Positions 51,001 through 59,193 of a stretch of DNA of 64,000 nt are shown piece after piece. Position numbers and translations under genes: made by a program. Location of the stretch: positions 620,001 to 684,000 of the forward strand of contig NZ_CP015103.1 of NCBI RefSeq assembly GCF_002214505.1, in the 5' to 3' direction. The stretch is from Thermococcus siculi (lineage in GTDB: Archaea > Methanobacteriota_B > Thermococci > Thermococcales > Thermococcaceae). Each line of letters opens with the position of its first letter. The stretch's first letter is position 1. Below the pieces are notes generated by a model, which saw only the letters and a list, made by a program, of their open reading frames with translations, did no database searches and had not been told where the DNA came from.

Positions 51001-53961
51001 CCGGTGCTTGACCACGACACTTGGGACTTCGTCGCCACCTACAACGGCCACACCGTGGGAACCGCTACCCTCGAGTACTATGGAGAACCGTGGGAGACCG
51101 TTGTCTCAGCTCCGAGCGAGCTCTACTACCTGCCCGATGGCTACACCAACAAGAACGTCGAGATCGGCGTCGACCTTGAGGGCCTCCCGGAGATAATCAC
51201 CGAGGGCTACAACGTCACCATAGAGCTTAACGTCACGCTCCCGAACGGTACCGTCATGATCAAGACCGTTAACGGAACCAACAGCACGGTCTTCGACCTT
51301 GGAGACCTCACCTTCAACGAGAGCGGAACCATAACATACCTTGTTGCTATATACAAGTACGCTTGGGGTAGCTGGAGCATGATCGACAGCGAGAGCGGAA
51401 GCATCCCGATCAAGCTGGCACTCAACGCCAGCATACTTGGAACCTACTACGAGAACATCCCGGTGGACGTTAGCATAAGCGTCGACTCTATCTCTGCCAG
51501 CCCGAACCTTACAATAACGATCGAGGGAACCAACTACACGATCTCCTCCGACCACGATGGACCCCTGGTCATTCCGGACGTCGAACTTCCTGCCGGCAAC
51601 TACACGGTGACCATCCACGACAGCTCGCTTAACGCCACGATAATCAGAACCCTTGAGGTACGCGGATGGGACATCTACGTTACCGTCAACCCCGACGAGA
51701 TAACTGCCGGAAGCGTCTACAACGTTGACTTCACGATCGACCTGAAGGACTACTACGGACAGCCCGTTGCGGTTAACGACAAGCTCAACCTCCTCCTCGA
51801 GTTCAGCGACACCGGCATAATCCCGAGCGGGTTCTACAACCTCACCTACACCATAACTCCCAGCGACATGGGTCACCTGGAGCGCACTCTAAGCGTGTTC
51901 TCACCGGTCGCTGGAACGTTCCAGGTCATCGTCTCGGACAAGTACGGCAAGGTCAACGACACCGAGCAGATACTCGTGGACCAGCCCAACCCGAACGACC
52001 TCACCTACGTGTACGTCAACATCAGGAAGCAGGGTTCACTCAGCCCGCCCGACGAGCCGGTCAAGCTCTACTGGGGTCTTGAGCTTGGCGGAGTCAGGAA
52101 GTACTTCCCGGTCTTCAACGCGACCATCAGCGAGGACTACTCGGAGGCCATGTTCACGCTCTACCCGCGGACCCCGTTCAGCCTCTACGTCATAGCCGCT
52201 CCGCTCAACGTTACCGCCCCGATACTCACAGAGGGCCAGACCTGGGCCCACAAGGTCGTGGTCCAGAACGATACCATCACCACCTACACCAAGAACGTCA
52301 CGGTCACCCCGATGGACGGTGGCTGGGACATCTCGGTCAGCGTTTACAAGGCGACCCTCAACAACGTCACCGTGGACTACTACACCTACAAGCCGCCTAG
52401 CACTCCGGGTGTCATCGAGCTTGAGCCAGGTTCAGCCTCGGTGCAGGGTAACGCCATCTACACCGGCATTGACGTGGAGACCGAACACTCCGAGGACTAC
52501 ATCTTCGGTCCCTACGAGACCTCCAACTCGACCGAGATAACCATCGTGCCAAACGAGCTCACACTCGAGCTCCTCGACAGCACCACGCTCAAGCCCACCC
52601 AGGAGGGCGAGCACTTCACCTTCAAGGCCATGCTCAGCATAACCAATGCAGAGGAGCAGTTCGACGCCCAGTGGACTCCGTTTGAGGGCTGGCTGAGCAG
52701 CATACCGTTCCTCACCGACGACGAGAAGGAGGAGCTTGTCAGCGAGATACTCGACCAGATCGGCGACGTCTCTGCCGTCAACGGACCGGTAGCCAACGAG
52801 ACCCTCGACTTCCACATCGACAACACCGCAATAGCCTACCTCGATCCAACGAACGCCACCACCGATGCCGACGGAAGCGCCACCTTCATGGTGTACACGA
52901 AGGCCACCGGTGACATGACTCCTGAGGAGCTCATGAACCTCATGGGTGCCGTCAAGGCCTGGGCGACCTACGACAGCCTCATCAGCAACGACATCACCGT
53001 CAACTTCGGCGGTGCAGGCTCAATCTCCGGCGATATCACCGACGACAGCGGAATGCAGATTCCGGGTGCCACCGTCGTCGTCAAGATGTGGAACGGTACC
53101 GCATGGGTCAACGCCACCGACTTCGCCGGCAACGTGCTCATGGCCGTGTCAGCCGACGACGGACACTACTCAATAAGCAACGTCCCGGCTGCCGTGGAAG
53201 GCACCAACTACATGGTCGTCGCCACCAAGGGTAACCTCACCGGCTACGCCTATGTCACGGTCTATCCGTTCGCCACATCGACCGCCGACGTCAAGCTCCG
53301 CGGAGTCTCAGAGAACAGCGGGTTCGCGGTCTATCCTGAGAGGGTCGACAACGCCGAGACGGTCTACTTCGTCTTCAACAACCTCGGAACGCCCGACGCG
53401 TTCTCGGCCAGCCAGTACCTGAGCCGCACCATACCCGCGGACGTCAGGACGAAGAGCGTCCTCGCCAGCGAGTTCGACATGGACCAGGTTACAGCCAACG
53501 ACGTCGTCATCTCAGTCGGTGGACCGCTGGTCAACCCGGTCACCGCCGCCTACGAGGACATGGCGCCGGTTCACATGGCCGTCAACGGAAGCACCATAAC
53601 CATAGTCATGCCTGAGGGCAACCTCACATGGACCGCTCCGAAGCCGTGGTGGAACGTCACGGAGGGCTACTTCGTCATCCAGATGTTCGAAGACGACAGC
53701 GGCGCCCTCGTCGTGACCATCTACGGTACCGACGCCGACAGCACCGCCGCCGGAGCCTACTACTTCCTCACTGAGGTCTATCCGAACATCGACGACTACA
53801 ACGGCGTTAGCTACCTCGTCGGACAGTGGGTCGACACCGAGCCCGATGCGGACATACCGCTTCCAGGAGAAAGCCAGGGCGACACCAGCGGCTTCAGCGC
53901 GAACGACGAGATCTGCATAATCGCCCCGGCCGCTCTGGCGACCTGTGCGGTCCCGATCTGA
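48094..53961 (+). CDS. Giant sequon-rich surface (S-layer-like) glycoprotein
   Basis: 1955 residues, secreted: a basic N-terminus, hydrophobic stretch and Ala cleavage region by about residue 37. The body is a string of Ig-like beta repeats of about 100 residues joined by linkers with a conserved Trp (DWTINF, EWNITI, DWDLIG, DWGIFV, QWNVTF, EWNVTF, GWDIYV at residues 279, 382, 486, 596, 818, 905, 1192). A carboxypeptidase-regulatory-like domain follows near 1640-1740, then the C-terminal domain shared with three other proteins (about 1745-1955). Dozens of N-x-S/T sequons mark it as an AglB substrate. The first kilobase has more A/T-rich codons than the rest. It lacks the CGP-type tail and any terminal membrane segment. 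GGTGAAGAG precedes the ATG. Confidence 0.88.
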   Translation: MDRRRKARFLSLVLALFMLLAVVPGFTPGGMNAVTAQTYPTTIKIVGNATNCGAKLFQGFPYEIVMNISYLDTSGNVTDISSNVYAHLDYYNASSGSWIHVYDTPDPGFSVQHGNATIIINSTLSPGFVSDEYREIPQGITKIRVTLHDPVYNVTNSTEFDVLFPYIVTTNITSSVPYLNGTWMNDRAFKEIPFNLTVNVTYDSDAVACFGISIPSNVTVDITMPNGTVLSDLMSLSGGTGEKVYTYLKSSIPGTGNVVVTDTANGLVAPPEYFQVYDWTINFVVVGFSLVNPPYSWIPFNITGTINALTTLGGLGLYTLGVNDTLSLEILGTGYTGTATMTNGTAPFNMTDITLPAGTYNLQASLDSYTPTTIYGFNVAEWNITITPTINCTTCPSCTEFYAGVNQTLNITIEYPVEPYNITSIANYSILLNGIEVYTGTINVVNNTGSVVLPVNFPESGTVEIRVWDETYHPDYNSTTIPVSDWDLIGGYIVTQYPGTWYETYDSNFYVGIPGALNLTVLYNEPCPVNSTLNITVELPNGTVLNYYPVAVVDNNSVNFTVPEEFLFSEPGYVHVTITDESLNKTVTLDVPIKDWGIFVDVSPEELVENESTNVNVFVVESLYFDWPGTRDVNVTLELPDGYTVTKNLTLEANDDVYYGQGGYQGIVTFENVTPTIPGLGWVTVTDVLSGKTVRMPVEVKVPTDYVGTVVVATVTPEDSPVYAYIPNKLNIDIKYYVRDAQGGLTDEEHDHDARVIVYDADDMHTPIYNSTVHVPNGHYIMPPVTVPVNGIQNIVVEVIDLANNSVRSTAEIPVSQWNVTFDFATDGPVWKYVDNTLNVTVHVNGPDKAVNVSINGAPAGTYNDGDVIQVNLVDPQGTLTFNVIATYNGHQVGSDSYTITPEEWNVTFDFSVKDHATGIPELYQWFDGDLMGTVHVNGPNVPVNVTHVTWAWMMGTYYDGQNFGFGWSPVLDHDTWDFVATYNGHTVGTATLEYYGEPWETVVSAPSELYYLPDGYTNKNVEIGVDLEGLPEIITEGYNVTIELNVTLPNGTVMIKTVNGTNSTVFDLGDLTFNESGTITYLVAIYKYAWGSWSMIDSESGSIPIKLALNASILGTYYENIPVDVSISVDSISASPNLTITIEGTNYTISSDHDGPLVIPDVELPAGNYTVTIHDSSLNATIIRTLEVRGWDIYVTVNPDEITAGSVYNVDFTIDLKDYYGQPVAVNDKLNLLLEFSDTGIIPSGFYNLTYTITPSDMGHLERTLSVFSPVAGTFQVIVSDKYGKVNDTEQILVDQPNPNDLTYVYVNIRKQGSLSPPDEPVKLYWGLELGGVRKYFPVFNATISEDYSEAMFTLYPRTPFSLYVIAAPLNVTAPILTEGQTWAHKVVVQNDTITTYTKNVTVTPMDGGWDISVSVYKATLNNVTVDYYTYKPPSTPGVIELEPGSASVQGNAIYTGIDVETEHSEDYIFGPYETSNSTEITIVPNELTLELLDSTTLKPTQEGEHFTFKAMLSITNAEEQFDAQWTPFEGWLSSIPFLTDDEKEELVSEILDQIGDVSAVNGPVANETLDFHIDNTAIAYLDPTNATTDADGSATFMVYTKATGDMTPEELMNLMGAVKAWATYDSLISNDITVNFGGAGSISGDITDDSGMQIPGATVVVKMWNGTAWVNATDFAGNVLMAVSADDGHYSISNVPAAVEGTNYMVVATKGNLTGYAYVTVYPFATSTADVKLRGVSENSGFAVYPERVDNAETVYFVFNNLGTPDAFSASQYLSRTIPADVRTKSVLASEFDMDQVTANDVVISVGGPLVNPVTAAYEDMAPVHMAVNGSTITIVMPEGNLTWTAPKPWWNVTEGYFVIQMFEDDSGALVVTIYGTDADSTAAGAYYFLTEVYPNIDDYNGVSYLVGQWVDTEPDADIPLPGESQGDTSGFSANDEICIIAPAALATCAVPI

Positions 53962-54109
53962 GGTCTTCCAACCTTTCTTTCTTCTACTTTGATTTACTGT
54001 TTTCTGGCTTCTCCTGGCCTCTATGTCCTGAAAGACCTCTGTATCAAGTTTCTGTTCCCGATTCCTCCCAAAGATTTTTAATTTCCTTCCCCAACTATGT
54101 GGGGGGATA

Positions 54110-54811
54110 ATGGTGAGGCGGGAAACGTACCTTCTGACCATAATTGTGATCCTGCTCCTGGGGACGGCGGTTGTCATAACCCACCGCTCCTCCGGAGGGT
54201 TCTCGGTGGTTTACTTCGATAACTCAACCCTTCCCGCTCACTTGAGTCCTGGAAACGTCAGTACAATCGTTTTTGTGATCGAATCCCACGAGAACGGTGA
54301 GGTCGGATACTCATTTGAAGTTTCCCTCGACGGGAGGATCATAAAGAACGGGAGTGTCTCCCTTAGCCCCGGGGAGAGTGTGCAGGTTCCCGTTGAGGTA
54401 TCGGTTACCAACGTGACCTACGAGAAGGTCCCTCTGTGGAATATGACCTCTGTCTACAACGTGAGCGGAGCGTTAAATATAACTGGCAACTGTGTTGCCG
54501 TTAATTCGAGCGGTCGTTCGTGGGTATGCCTTCCGGCCTCGTACAAGGGCCCCTCCGACCTCAATTTTCTGCTCAACACGAATGGAAACGTCAGCGTTGT
54601 AGAGTTCTCCACCAACAACTCGGCTACCGGGAAAGTGACCACAAGGTTTGAGCTTGACATACTCAAAATGGGGGAGGAGAGATATCTGGTCACGGTCAGG
54701 GAAACCCGGATCATGTACGCTCCCAAAAACGTCCTCCTCGAGGTTACCGTTGAGTCCTCCAGGGGGAAGGTCTACCACCTGACCAGGAGCTTTCCGGTGG
54801 TGGGTGGCTGA
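54110..54811 (+). CDS. Membrane-anchored beta-domain protein (DUF1616-like)
   Basis: 233 residues: one N-terminal membrane anchor (about 6-25) and an outside beta domain with many sequons. The stretch about 40-95 (LSPGNVSTIVFVIESHENGEVGYSFEVSL...SLSPGESVQVPVEV) resembles the extracellular part of archaeal DUF1616-type proteins. Two Cys (CVAV, VCLP) may form a disulfide. GGGGGGAT lies before the ATG and the next gene starts 2 bases after its stop, so the pair is an operon, probably acting together at the surface. Function unknown. Confidence 0.65.
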   Translation: MVRRETYLLTIIVILLLGTAVVITHRSSGGFSVVYFDNSTLPAHLSPGNVSTIVFVIESHENGEVGYSFEVSLDGRIIKNGSVSLSPGESVQVPVEVSVTNVTYEKVPLWNMTSVYNVSGALNITGNCVAVNSSGRSWVCLPASYKGPSDLNFLLNTNGNVSVVEFSTNNSATGKVTTRFELDILKMGEERYLVTVRETRIMYAPKNVLLEVTVESSRGKVYHLTRSFPVVGG

Positions 54812-54813
54812 GG

Positions 54814-57027
54814 ATGGAATGGATCGGTGTAATCCTCCCCTTTCTTGCGATCCTTGCGGCGGTTTACATTGTGTCCAGCGGTGAGGCCGGGCGCAAAATA
54901 TCCCTGCTCGTTCTCTCTGTTCTTTCCGCGGGTGTTGTCCTCTACGTGAGACTGAGTTTCGGGAGGTACTTCACGACCATCGATGAGTCCTACTACGTCT
55001 CCCTTCTTGGCGATCCCCGGTGGTATCGAACCTCAATAGTGTCCGGCTACGTTACCCCGTTTCTCCTTCATGTATTTAGGTCACTGTTTGCCACTCCTGT
55101 CGATGAGGTCGTGTGGTATTCGGCGATAGCTGCCGTGGTCTACATCCTGTTAATATTCTGGGTCTATAAGGCCGTTGGACTCTCTTCCAGACACTCGCTG
55201 ATTTCCCTGCTGATCCTTCTGATGACCCCCCTCTACATCTGGTCCGTCATCCAGGTTAGGCCCCAGCAGGCCGGTTTGCTCGTTGGTCTTCTTATAATTG
55301 CCCTGTTTGTACGTTTAAAGCCGGGAAAGGCCCTTTTCTTTGGTGGAAGTGCCCTCTACGTTCTCCTTGTCTTTTCCCATGTCCTGTCATTCATAGTCTA
55401 CTCCCTTCTCCTCGTCTCCTACCTCTCCGTTCTGGTACTCTTCGGGGAGGAGATGGCGTACCGTAAAAAATACCTCGTTCTTGCGGGTTCAGTAATCCTG
55501 TCATGGATCGTTTTCCTGCTTTTCCCCTACTCGCGGCCCATACTCAAGAACATGACGTGGCTTTTCAACAATCTTTTCCACGTGGGCCTGTCTGTGAAAG
55601 CCTTCTCAGCACTCTCGGCCGGAATGCTGGTGATACTCCTGCTCGGGTGGTATCTGATCCTCATCCATATCCCGGGACGTCTCACGGGAACCCTGTCCGC
55701 AATAGTGGGGTCTATGGAGAAAGTTGAGGATGCCTACCGCAGGGTGGATCATAAATTGTTCGCGCTGTTGGCCCTTATGCTGGTATTTGGCGTTCTCTAC
55801 GTCCAGTTCATGCTCGGGGCTCAGGTTTACGCCCGTGTCTATCAGGGTTCTCCTCTGGCCCTGCTCCTCTTTCAGATGGGAAACCTGGTCTTTGCCCTCC
55901 TGTACCTGAGGGGTGTTTTCCTGAGCACCATCAGAGGGCGCTTCGGTGACCTGGAACTTCTCTCCCTCCTGATGATCCCGATAGCCGGTGCCTTTCTCCT
56001 CGTATCTTTCTTCATGCCCCGCGGAAACGGCATCTGGGGTTTCCACAACTGGCTCATCAGGGCCCTGCAGTACTTCGTGCCTCTAGCTGCACCTCTCGTT
56101 GGGCGGCAGATAATGGAAGACGTAGATTCAGCCAATATTGAATGGGAGAGGGTCCTCGTTTCTGTTTTCCTGGCCTTAATAATCATGATCAGTGTCCTCA
56201 ACACGGCGAGAATCCCGGGGGTGTACGATTACGATGCCGTTTGGAGCCACGAGCTGGTAGAACTCTGCGGAGACTTTGGGGGGATATACGTCCCCCGGGG
56301 TGAGTCCTCACTATATTCCAGCTTCGTCGAGAACAACCTCCTCAAGGCCTGCGGAAACGGCCTCTCACTGGACGAACGGGGCCCTCTGGTGGTTTCATCT
56401 GATGGCTTCTACATCAGTCCCACCCGGTACTCCACCTTAACCATAGGGGAGTTCGGAGGGCTTGCCTCGGATTACGCCGGCCGGCTTGTGGTAATGTCCG
56501 GGGGTGATGCCTTCAGAAGCTCCTACGTGGTGTCCCTGTTACCCGGTTCCGTCTTCCTCCCTCTGGATCCTGACGATTGCCCCCTTGGGAAGCCCTGGCT
56601 GAGTCGTCCCGTGTTGCTGATTGGTGGCCCGGTTTCGAACCCCTGCACCCGCGAGCTGGAGAAGGTGGGTGCCCTGAAGGTTGGCCTGGGGAACAATTAC
56701 GTTACCACGCTCCACTCCGCGTATTCAATCCCTGCTCCGGAGAAGTGGTGGGACGTTAGGGAGGGCCTTTTTGTGATTCATTCCCTACGTTACAAAGGCG
56801 TGCCCATCTTACTGGTGGAGGGCACCAACCTCGATGCCACCCTGGCCGGGGTTTACTACCTCATGAACGCCGTCTACCCCAGGATGGGGTACTACGGCAG
56901 CGTTCACTACATCGTTGGTAAGTGGGAGGAGACGGACGGAATGGTGATCGATGCCGCAAAGGGCGTCCCCACGGATACTAACGGCTTCAGTCCAGGTGAC
57001 AGGATAACCGTGTTAGAGACCGGATAG
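54814..57027 (+). CDS. Polytopic GT-C-like membrane protein with C-terminal surface domain
   Basis: 737 residues. About 13 membrane spans fill the first 470 residues. The first outer loop has TIDESYYVSLLGDPRWY, an acidic pair placed as in PMT/ArnT GT-C glycosyltransferases. The outside C-terminal part (about 595-737) carries IGGPVSN, KWWDVREGLFVI, EGTNLDATLAGVYYLMN and DTNGFSPGD, a divergent copy of the domain ending the 1955-residue surface protein. It is translationally linked to the preceding gene. A surface-layer-specific glycosyltransferase or a membrane docking partner are both plausible. Confidence 0.72.
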   Translation: MEWIGVILPFLAILAAVYIVSSGEAGRKISLLVLSVLSAGVVLYVRLSFGRYFTTIDESYYVSLLGDPRWYRTSIVSGYVTPFLLHVFRSLFATPVDEVVWYSAIAAVVYILLIFWVYKAVGLSSRHSLISLLILLMTPLYIWSVIQVRPQQAGLLVGLLIIALFVRLKPGKALFFGGSALYVLLVFSHVLSFIVYSLLLVSYLSVLVLFGEEMAYRKKYLVLAGSVILSWIVFLLFPYSRPILKNMTWLFNNLFHVGLSVKAFSALSAGMLVILLLGWYLILIHIPGRLTGTLSAIVGSMEKVEDAYRRVDHKLFALLALMLVFGVLYVQFMLGAQVYARVYQGSPLALLLFQMGNLVFALLYLRGVFLSTIRGRFGDLELLSLLMIPIAGAFLLVSFFMPRGNGIWGFHNWLIRALQYFVPLAAPLVGRQIMEDVDSANIEWERVLVSVFLALIIMISVLNTARIPGVYDYDAVWSHELVELCGDFGGIYVPRGESSLYSSFVENNLLKACGNGLSLDERGPLVVSSDGFYISPTRYSTLTIGEFGGLASDYAGRLVVMSGGDAFRSSYVVSLLPGSVFLPLDPDDCPLGKPWLSRPVLLIGGPVSNPCTRELEKVGALKVGLGNNYVTTLHSAYSIPAPEKWWDVREGLFVIHSLRYKGVPILLVEGTNLDATLAGVYYLMNAVYPRMGYYGSVHYIVGKWEETDGMVIDAAKGVPTDTNGFSPGDRITVLETG

Positions 57028-57080
57028 AATTCTTGAAGTTATTTCCGGAAGTTGGCCAAAAATTTTGTAGAAGATAAAAG

Positions 57081-57097
57081 CAAACCTTTATATAGTT
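57081..57097 (+). promoter_or_regulatory. Promoter of the predicted non-coding RNA
   Basis: CAAACCTTTATATAG is a strong BRE/TATA element with no forward coding gene downstream. The predicted start, about 57116, coincides with the 5' end of the structured RNA described next. Confidence 0.65.
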
Positions 57098-57116
57098 AAA
57101 GACCTAGAGGTATCTG

Positions 57117-57272
57117 AGGAGCACTGTAAGGGAAGACTGAAGTGAAAGCGCCTCCTGACACGGACTGGAACTGGATCGTGATTCATCGTTCGTGAAGGCG
57201 GTGGGTTGCATTTAACGGCGAAAGCCTGTGGCGGGTGGAACTTCATTCCCGCCTTCCTGATGCAGTGCCCCT
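57117..57272 (+). ncRNA. Predicted structured non-coding RNA, about 155 nt
   Basis: The ends pair: GCACTG (57121-57126) with CAGTGC (57263-57268), and GGAAG (57131-57135) with CTTCC (57253-57257). Inside are a 7-bp stem (57159-57165 with 57188-57194), then an asymmetric TCCTGA/AA loop resembling a kink-turn, then CGCC/GGCG (57149-57152 with 57197-57200). There is also a GGC-GAAA-GCC tetraloop hairpin (57217-57226) and GGCGGG/CCCGCC (57230-57235 with 57248-57253). A strong TATA box is positioned to start it at the closing stem. It converges with the nucleotidyltransferase gene. It could be an H/ACA-like guide or a Thermococcales-specific RNA; I do not recognise it. Confidence 0.6.
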
Positions 57273-57289
57273 CACTATTCTGTTATCCT

Positions 57290-58285
57290 TCACTCGCCCC
57301 TCTGTATCTTGGCGTGCCCACCGACCAGGCTCTTCCTAAGCTCCAGGTTCCTTATCTCGCACTTCTCGTCTATTATGGAGCGCCATATCGTTGAGTTCCT
57401 TATCACGGTTTTCCTAAATATTATGGAGTCGCTTATATCGGAGTTCTCTATGACGCACTCCTCACCTATGTAGGCGTAGGGGCCTATCATTGACCTCCCC
57501 AGAATCTTTGCACCCCTCTTTATCACGACCGGCGGGATTATCTTGGCGTAAGGACTTATCTGTATCTCCTCGACGTGGCTCTCCTTGAGGAGGGTTCTCA
57601 GGGCCTCGAGGTAGCTGTCGGCTGAGCCTATATCGTACCAGTACTCGGAGAAGCGGTAGGCCCTTATCTCCTCACCCTTCTCAAGGAGCCACTGCAGGAA
57701 GTAGCCCGGTGAATCGCGGTTTCCGTTCGAGAGGTAGTCGTCTATGCGCTCCATGACCTCCCGTGGGAAGACGTAGACGCCGGTACTGACCAGAGTGGAG
57801 CGGGGCTGTGGCGGCTTCTCCTCGAAGGATATTACCCTGTCCCCCTCGAGGACGACCACTCCATACCGCCTGGCCAGTTCTGGGTCTCCAACGTCATAGA
57901 CGGCTATGAGGGTTCTCCCGTCGTACGCCCTCAGGAAGTCCCCCAGGGAGAATGAGAACAGGTTGTCACCGGCGATGACGAGGTAATCATCCAGCCCCAG
58001 CTCGTCGACGGCCTTCTTCATGGCCCCTATGGTTCCTAGCTTCTCTTCCTCGTGGAGCGTGTCCTCCACTATCAATCCAATGCCGTGCTTCTCCGCGTAG
58101 GGCCTGAACTGGGCCTCGAAAAAGCGGTTGGTTGAGATGTAAGTCTCGATTTCAAGCTCCTTAACCTTCTCGATTATGTAGTCGAGTATGACCCTGTCCC
58201 CGACTGGGAGAAGGGCCTTGGGGTTGTCCTTGGTTATCGGCCAGAGCCTCGTCGCGTAGCCGCCGGCCATTATGAGGGCCTTCAT
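57290..58285 (-). CDS. Sugar-phosphate nucleotidyltransferase
   Basis: 331 residues. N-terminal MKALIMAGGYATRLWPITKDNPKALLP is the nucleotide-binding loop of NTP-sugar transferases, which make NDP-sugars from sugar 1-phosphates. The C-terminal 80 residues form left-handed beta-helix hexapeptide repeats (YAYIGEECVIENSDISDSII). Glucose-1-phosphate or mannose-1-phosphate are both possible. Likely donor supply for the surface glycosyltransferases. It starts 1 base after the HepT gene stop. Confidence 0.85.
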   Translation of the reverse strand: MKALIMAGGYATRLWPITKDNPKALLPVGDRVILDYIIEKVKELEIETYISTNRFFEAQFRPYAEKHGIGLIVEDTLHEEEKLGTIGAMKKAVDELGLDDYLVIAGDNLFSFSLGDFLRAYDGRTLIAVYDVGDPELARRYGVVVLEGDRVISFEEKPPQPRSTLVSTGVYVFPREVMERIDDYLSNGNRDSPGYFLQWLLEKGEEIRAYRFSEYWYDIGSADSYLEALRTLLKESHVEEIQISPYAKIIPPVVIKRGAKILGRSMIGPYAYIGEECVIENSDISDSIIFRKTVIRNSTIWRSIIDEKCEIRNLELRKSLVGGHAKIQRGE

Positions 58286-58714
58286 TCAATCCACCTCTCG
58301 GAGTTTTTTACGGAGGTTGTATAAAAACTCTTCAATGTCACCAACGTTTTCGGTAATGATCCTGTATATCATCCTATCGTCCACGTCCCAGTATATGTGA
58401 ACGAGCCGGTTTCTGAAACGGGCCATCAGGATCAAACGACGTGCCAGCTCCTTGTCTATGATGTCGTTCTCTTCGAGAACCCTAAAGGAGTCCGCGTAGT
58501 CTCTTGGCAGTCTGAGCTTGTTTTTGGATATTAGGTGGTACGCAATGTCTATGCAGGCCTCGATGGCGACCAGAAGGTTGTACTTGGCACTTGATACGTA
58601 GTGCTTGTTTTTCAGGAACTCTTCCTCATCGAGTCCTGCCAGTTCGTGGATGTTCTGGAGGGCGTTCTGGGCCTCTGCCATTAGTCTGGTCATTCTCTCT
58701 ATGTCATATTCCAA
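58286..58714 (-). CDS. hepT: HepT-like (DUF86) RNase toxin
   Basis: 142 residues, helical, with the HEPN-type catalytic motif RFRNRLVHIYWDVD (Rx4-6HxY) near residue 101. HepT is an RNase toxin neutralised when MntA adds AMP to its Tyr. The start is TTG 58714 behind GGAGGGAGG, overlapping the mntA stop by 11 bases; the longer frame to 58783 starts inside mntA. Complete, unlike the VapC at 20629. Confidence 0.85.
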   Translation of the reverse strand: MEYDIERMTRLMAEAQNALQNIHELAGLDEEEFLKNKHYVSSAKYNLLVAIEACIDIAYHLISKNKLRLPRDYADSFRVLEENDIIDKELARRLILMARFRNRLVHIYWDVDDRMIYRIITENVGDIEEFLYNLRKKLREVD

Positions 58715-59111
58715 GTGCCTCCCTCCTGTAAAGTTCGAGGTAATATGATTGGTCATGGTACTCGGCCATCGTTCTCTCCTCAAAGCGGCACCTCGTCTTT
58801 TCGTCCTTCGAGAAGAGAAGCTCCCCTCCTATTGCCCGGAATCTGAAGGTAAGGGGGGCATCGTTTAGGACTCTGATGTCCACTGGAAAACCGATGAGCC
58901 TCGTGAGTTCTTCTTCCAGATCCTCCTCGTAAAACCTCCCTATGTTGCCGTTCACATAGACTGCGACGTCAATGTCTCTGAACGGACCGTCCGTTAGGAA
59001 GGAACCGTGGAGGTAGGCGAACAGAATCTCCTTCCTCTTGATGAGAGCCTTCCGGAGCTTTTCTTTTATTGCCTCCTTTTTGTCCCCGGGGAGCCGATAG
59101 ATTTCCATCAT
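58704..59111 (-). CDS. mntA: MntA-like nucleotidyltransferase antitoxin
   Basis: 135 residues with the minimal nucleotidyltransferase motif GSFLTDGPFRDIDVAVYV (GSFx7-10DxD) near residue 36. In characterised pairs this protein AMPylates HepT to silence it. ATG at 59111 or the adjacent ATG at 59108 are both possible. Precedes hepT with overlap. Confidence 0.85.
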   Translation of the reverse strand: MMEIYRLPGDKKEAIKEKLRKALIKRKEILFAYLHGSFLTDGPFRDIDVAVYVNGNIGRFYEEDLEEELTRLIGFPVDIRVLNDAPLTFRFRAIGGELLFSKDEKTRCRFEERTMAEYHDQSYYLELYRREALGI

Positions 59112-59193
59112 GGTTCTAACTCAATCTCCCAAAGTAAAAAGCTTTTCCCCAAAGTTTAAGAGCATTGATTCGGTAGCATACTCGGTGGTATCG

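Noticed and set aside
57206-57394. 62-codon plus-strand frame inside the predicted RNA
   Set aside because: No ribosome site, Cys/Pro/Leu-rich junk composition, and it runs antisense into the nucleotidyltransferase gene.
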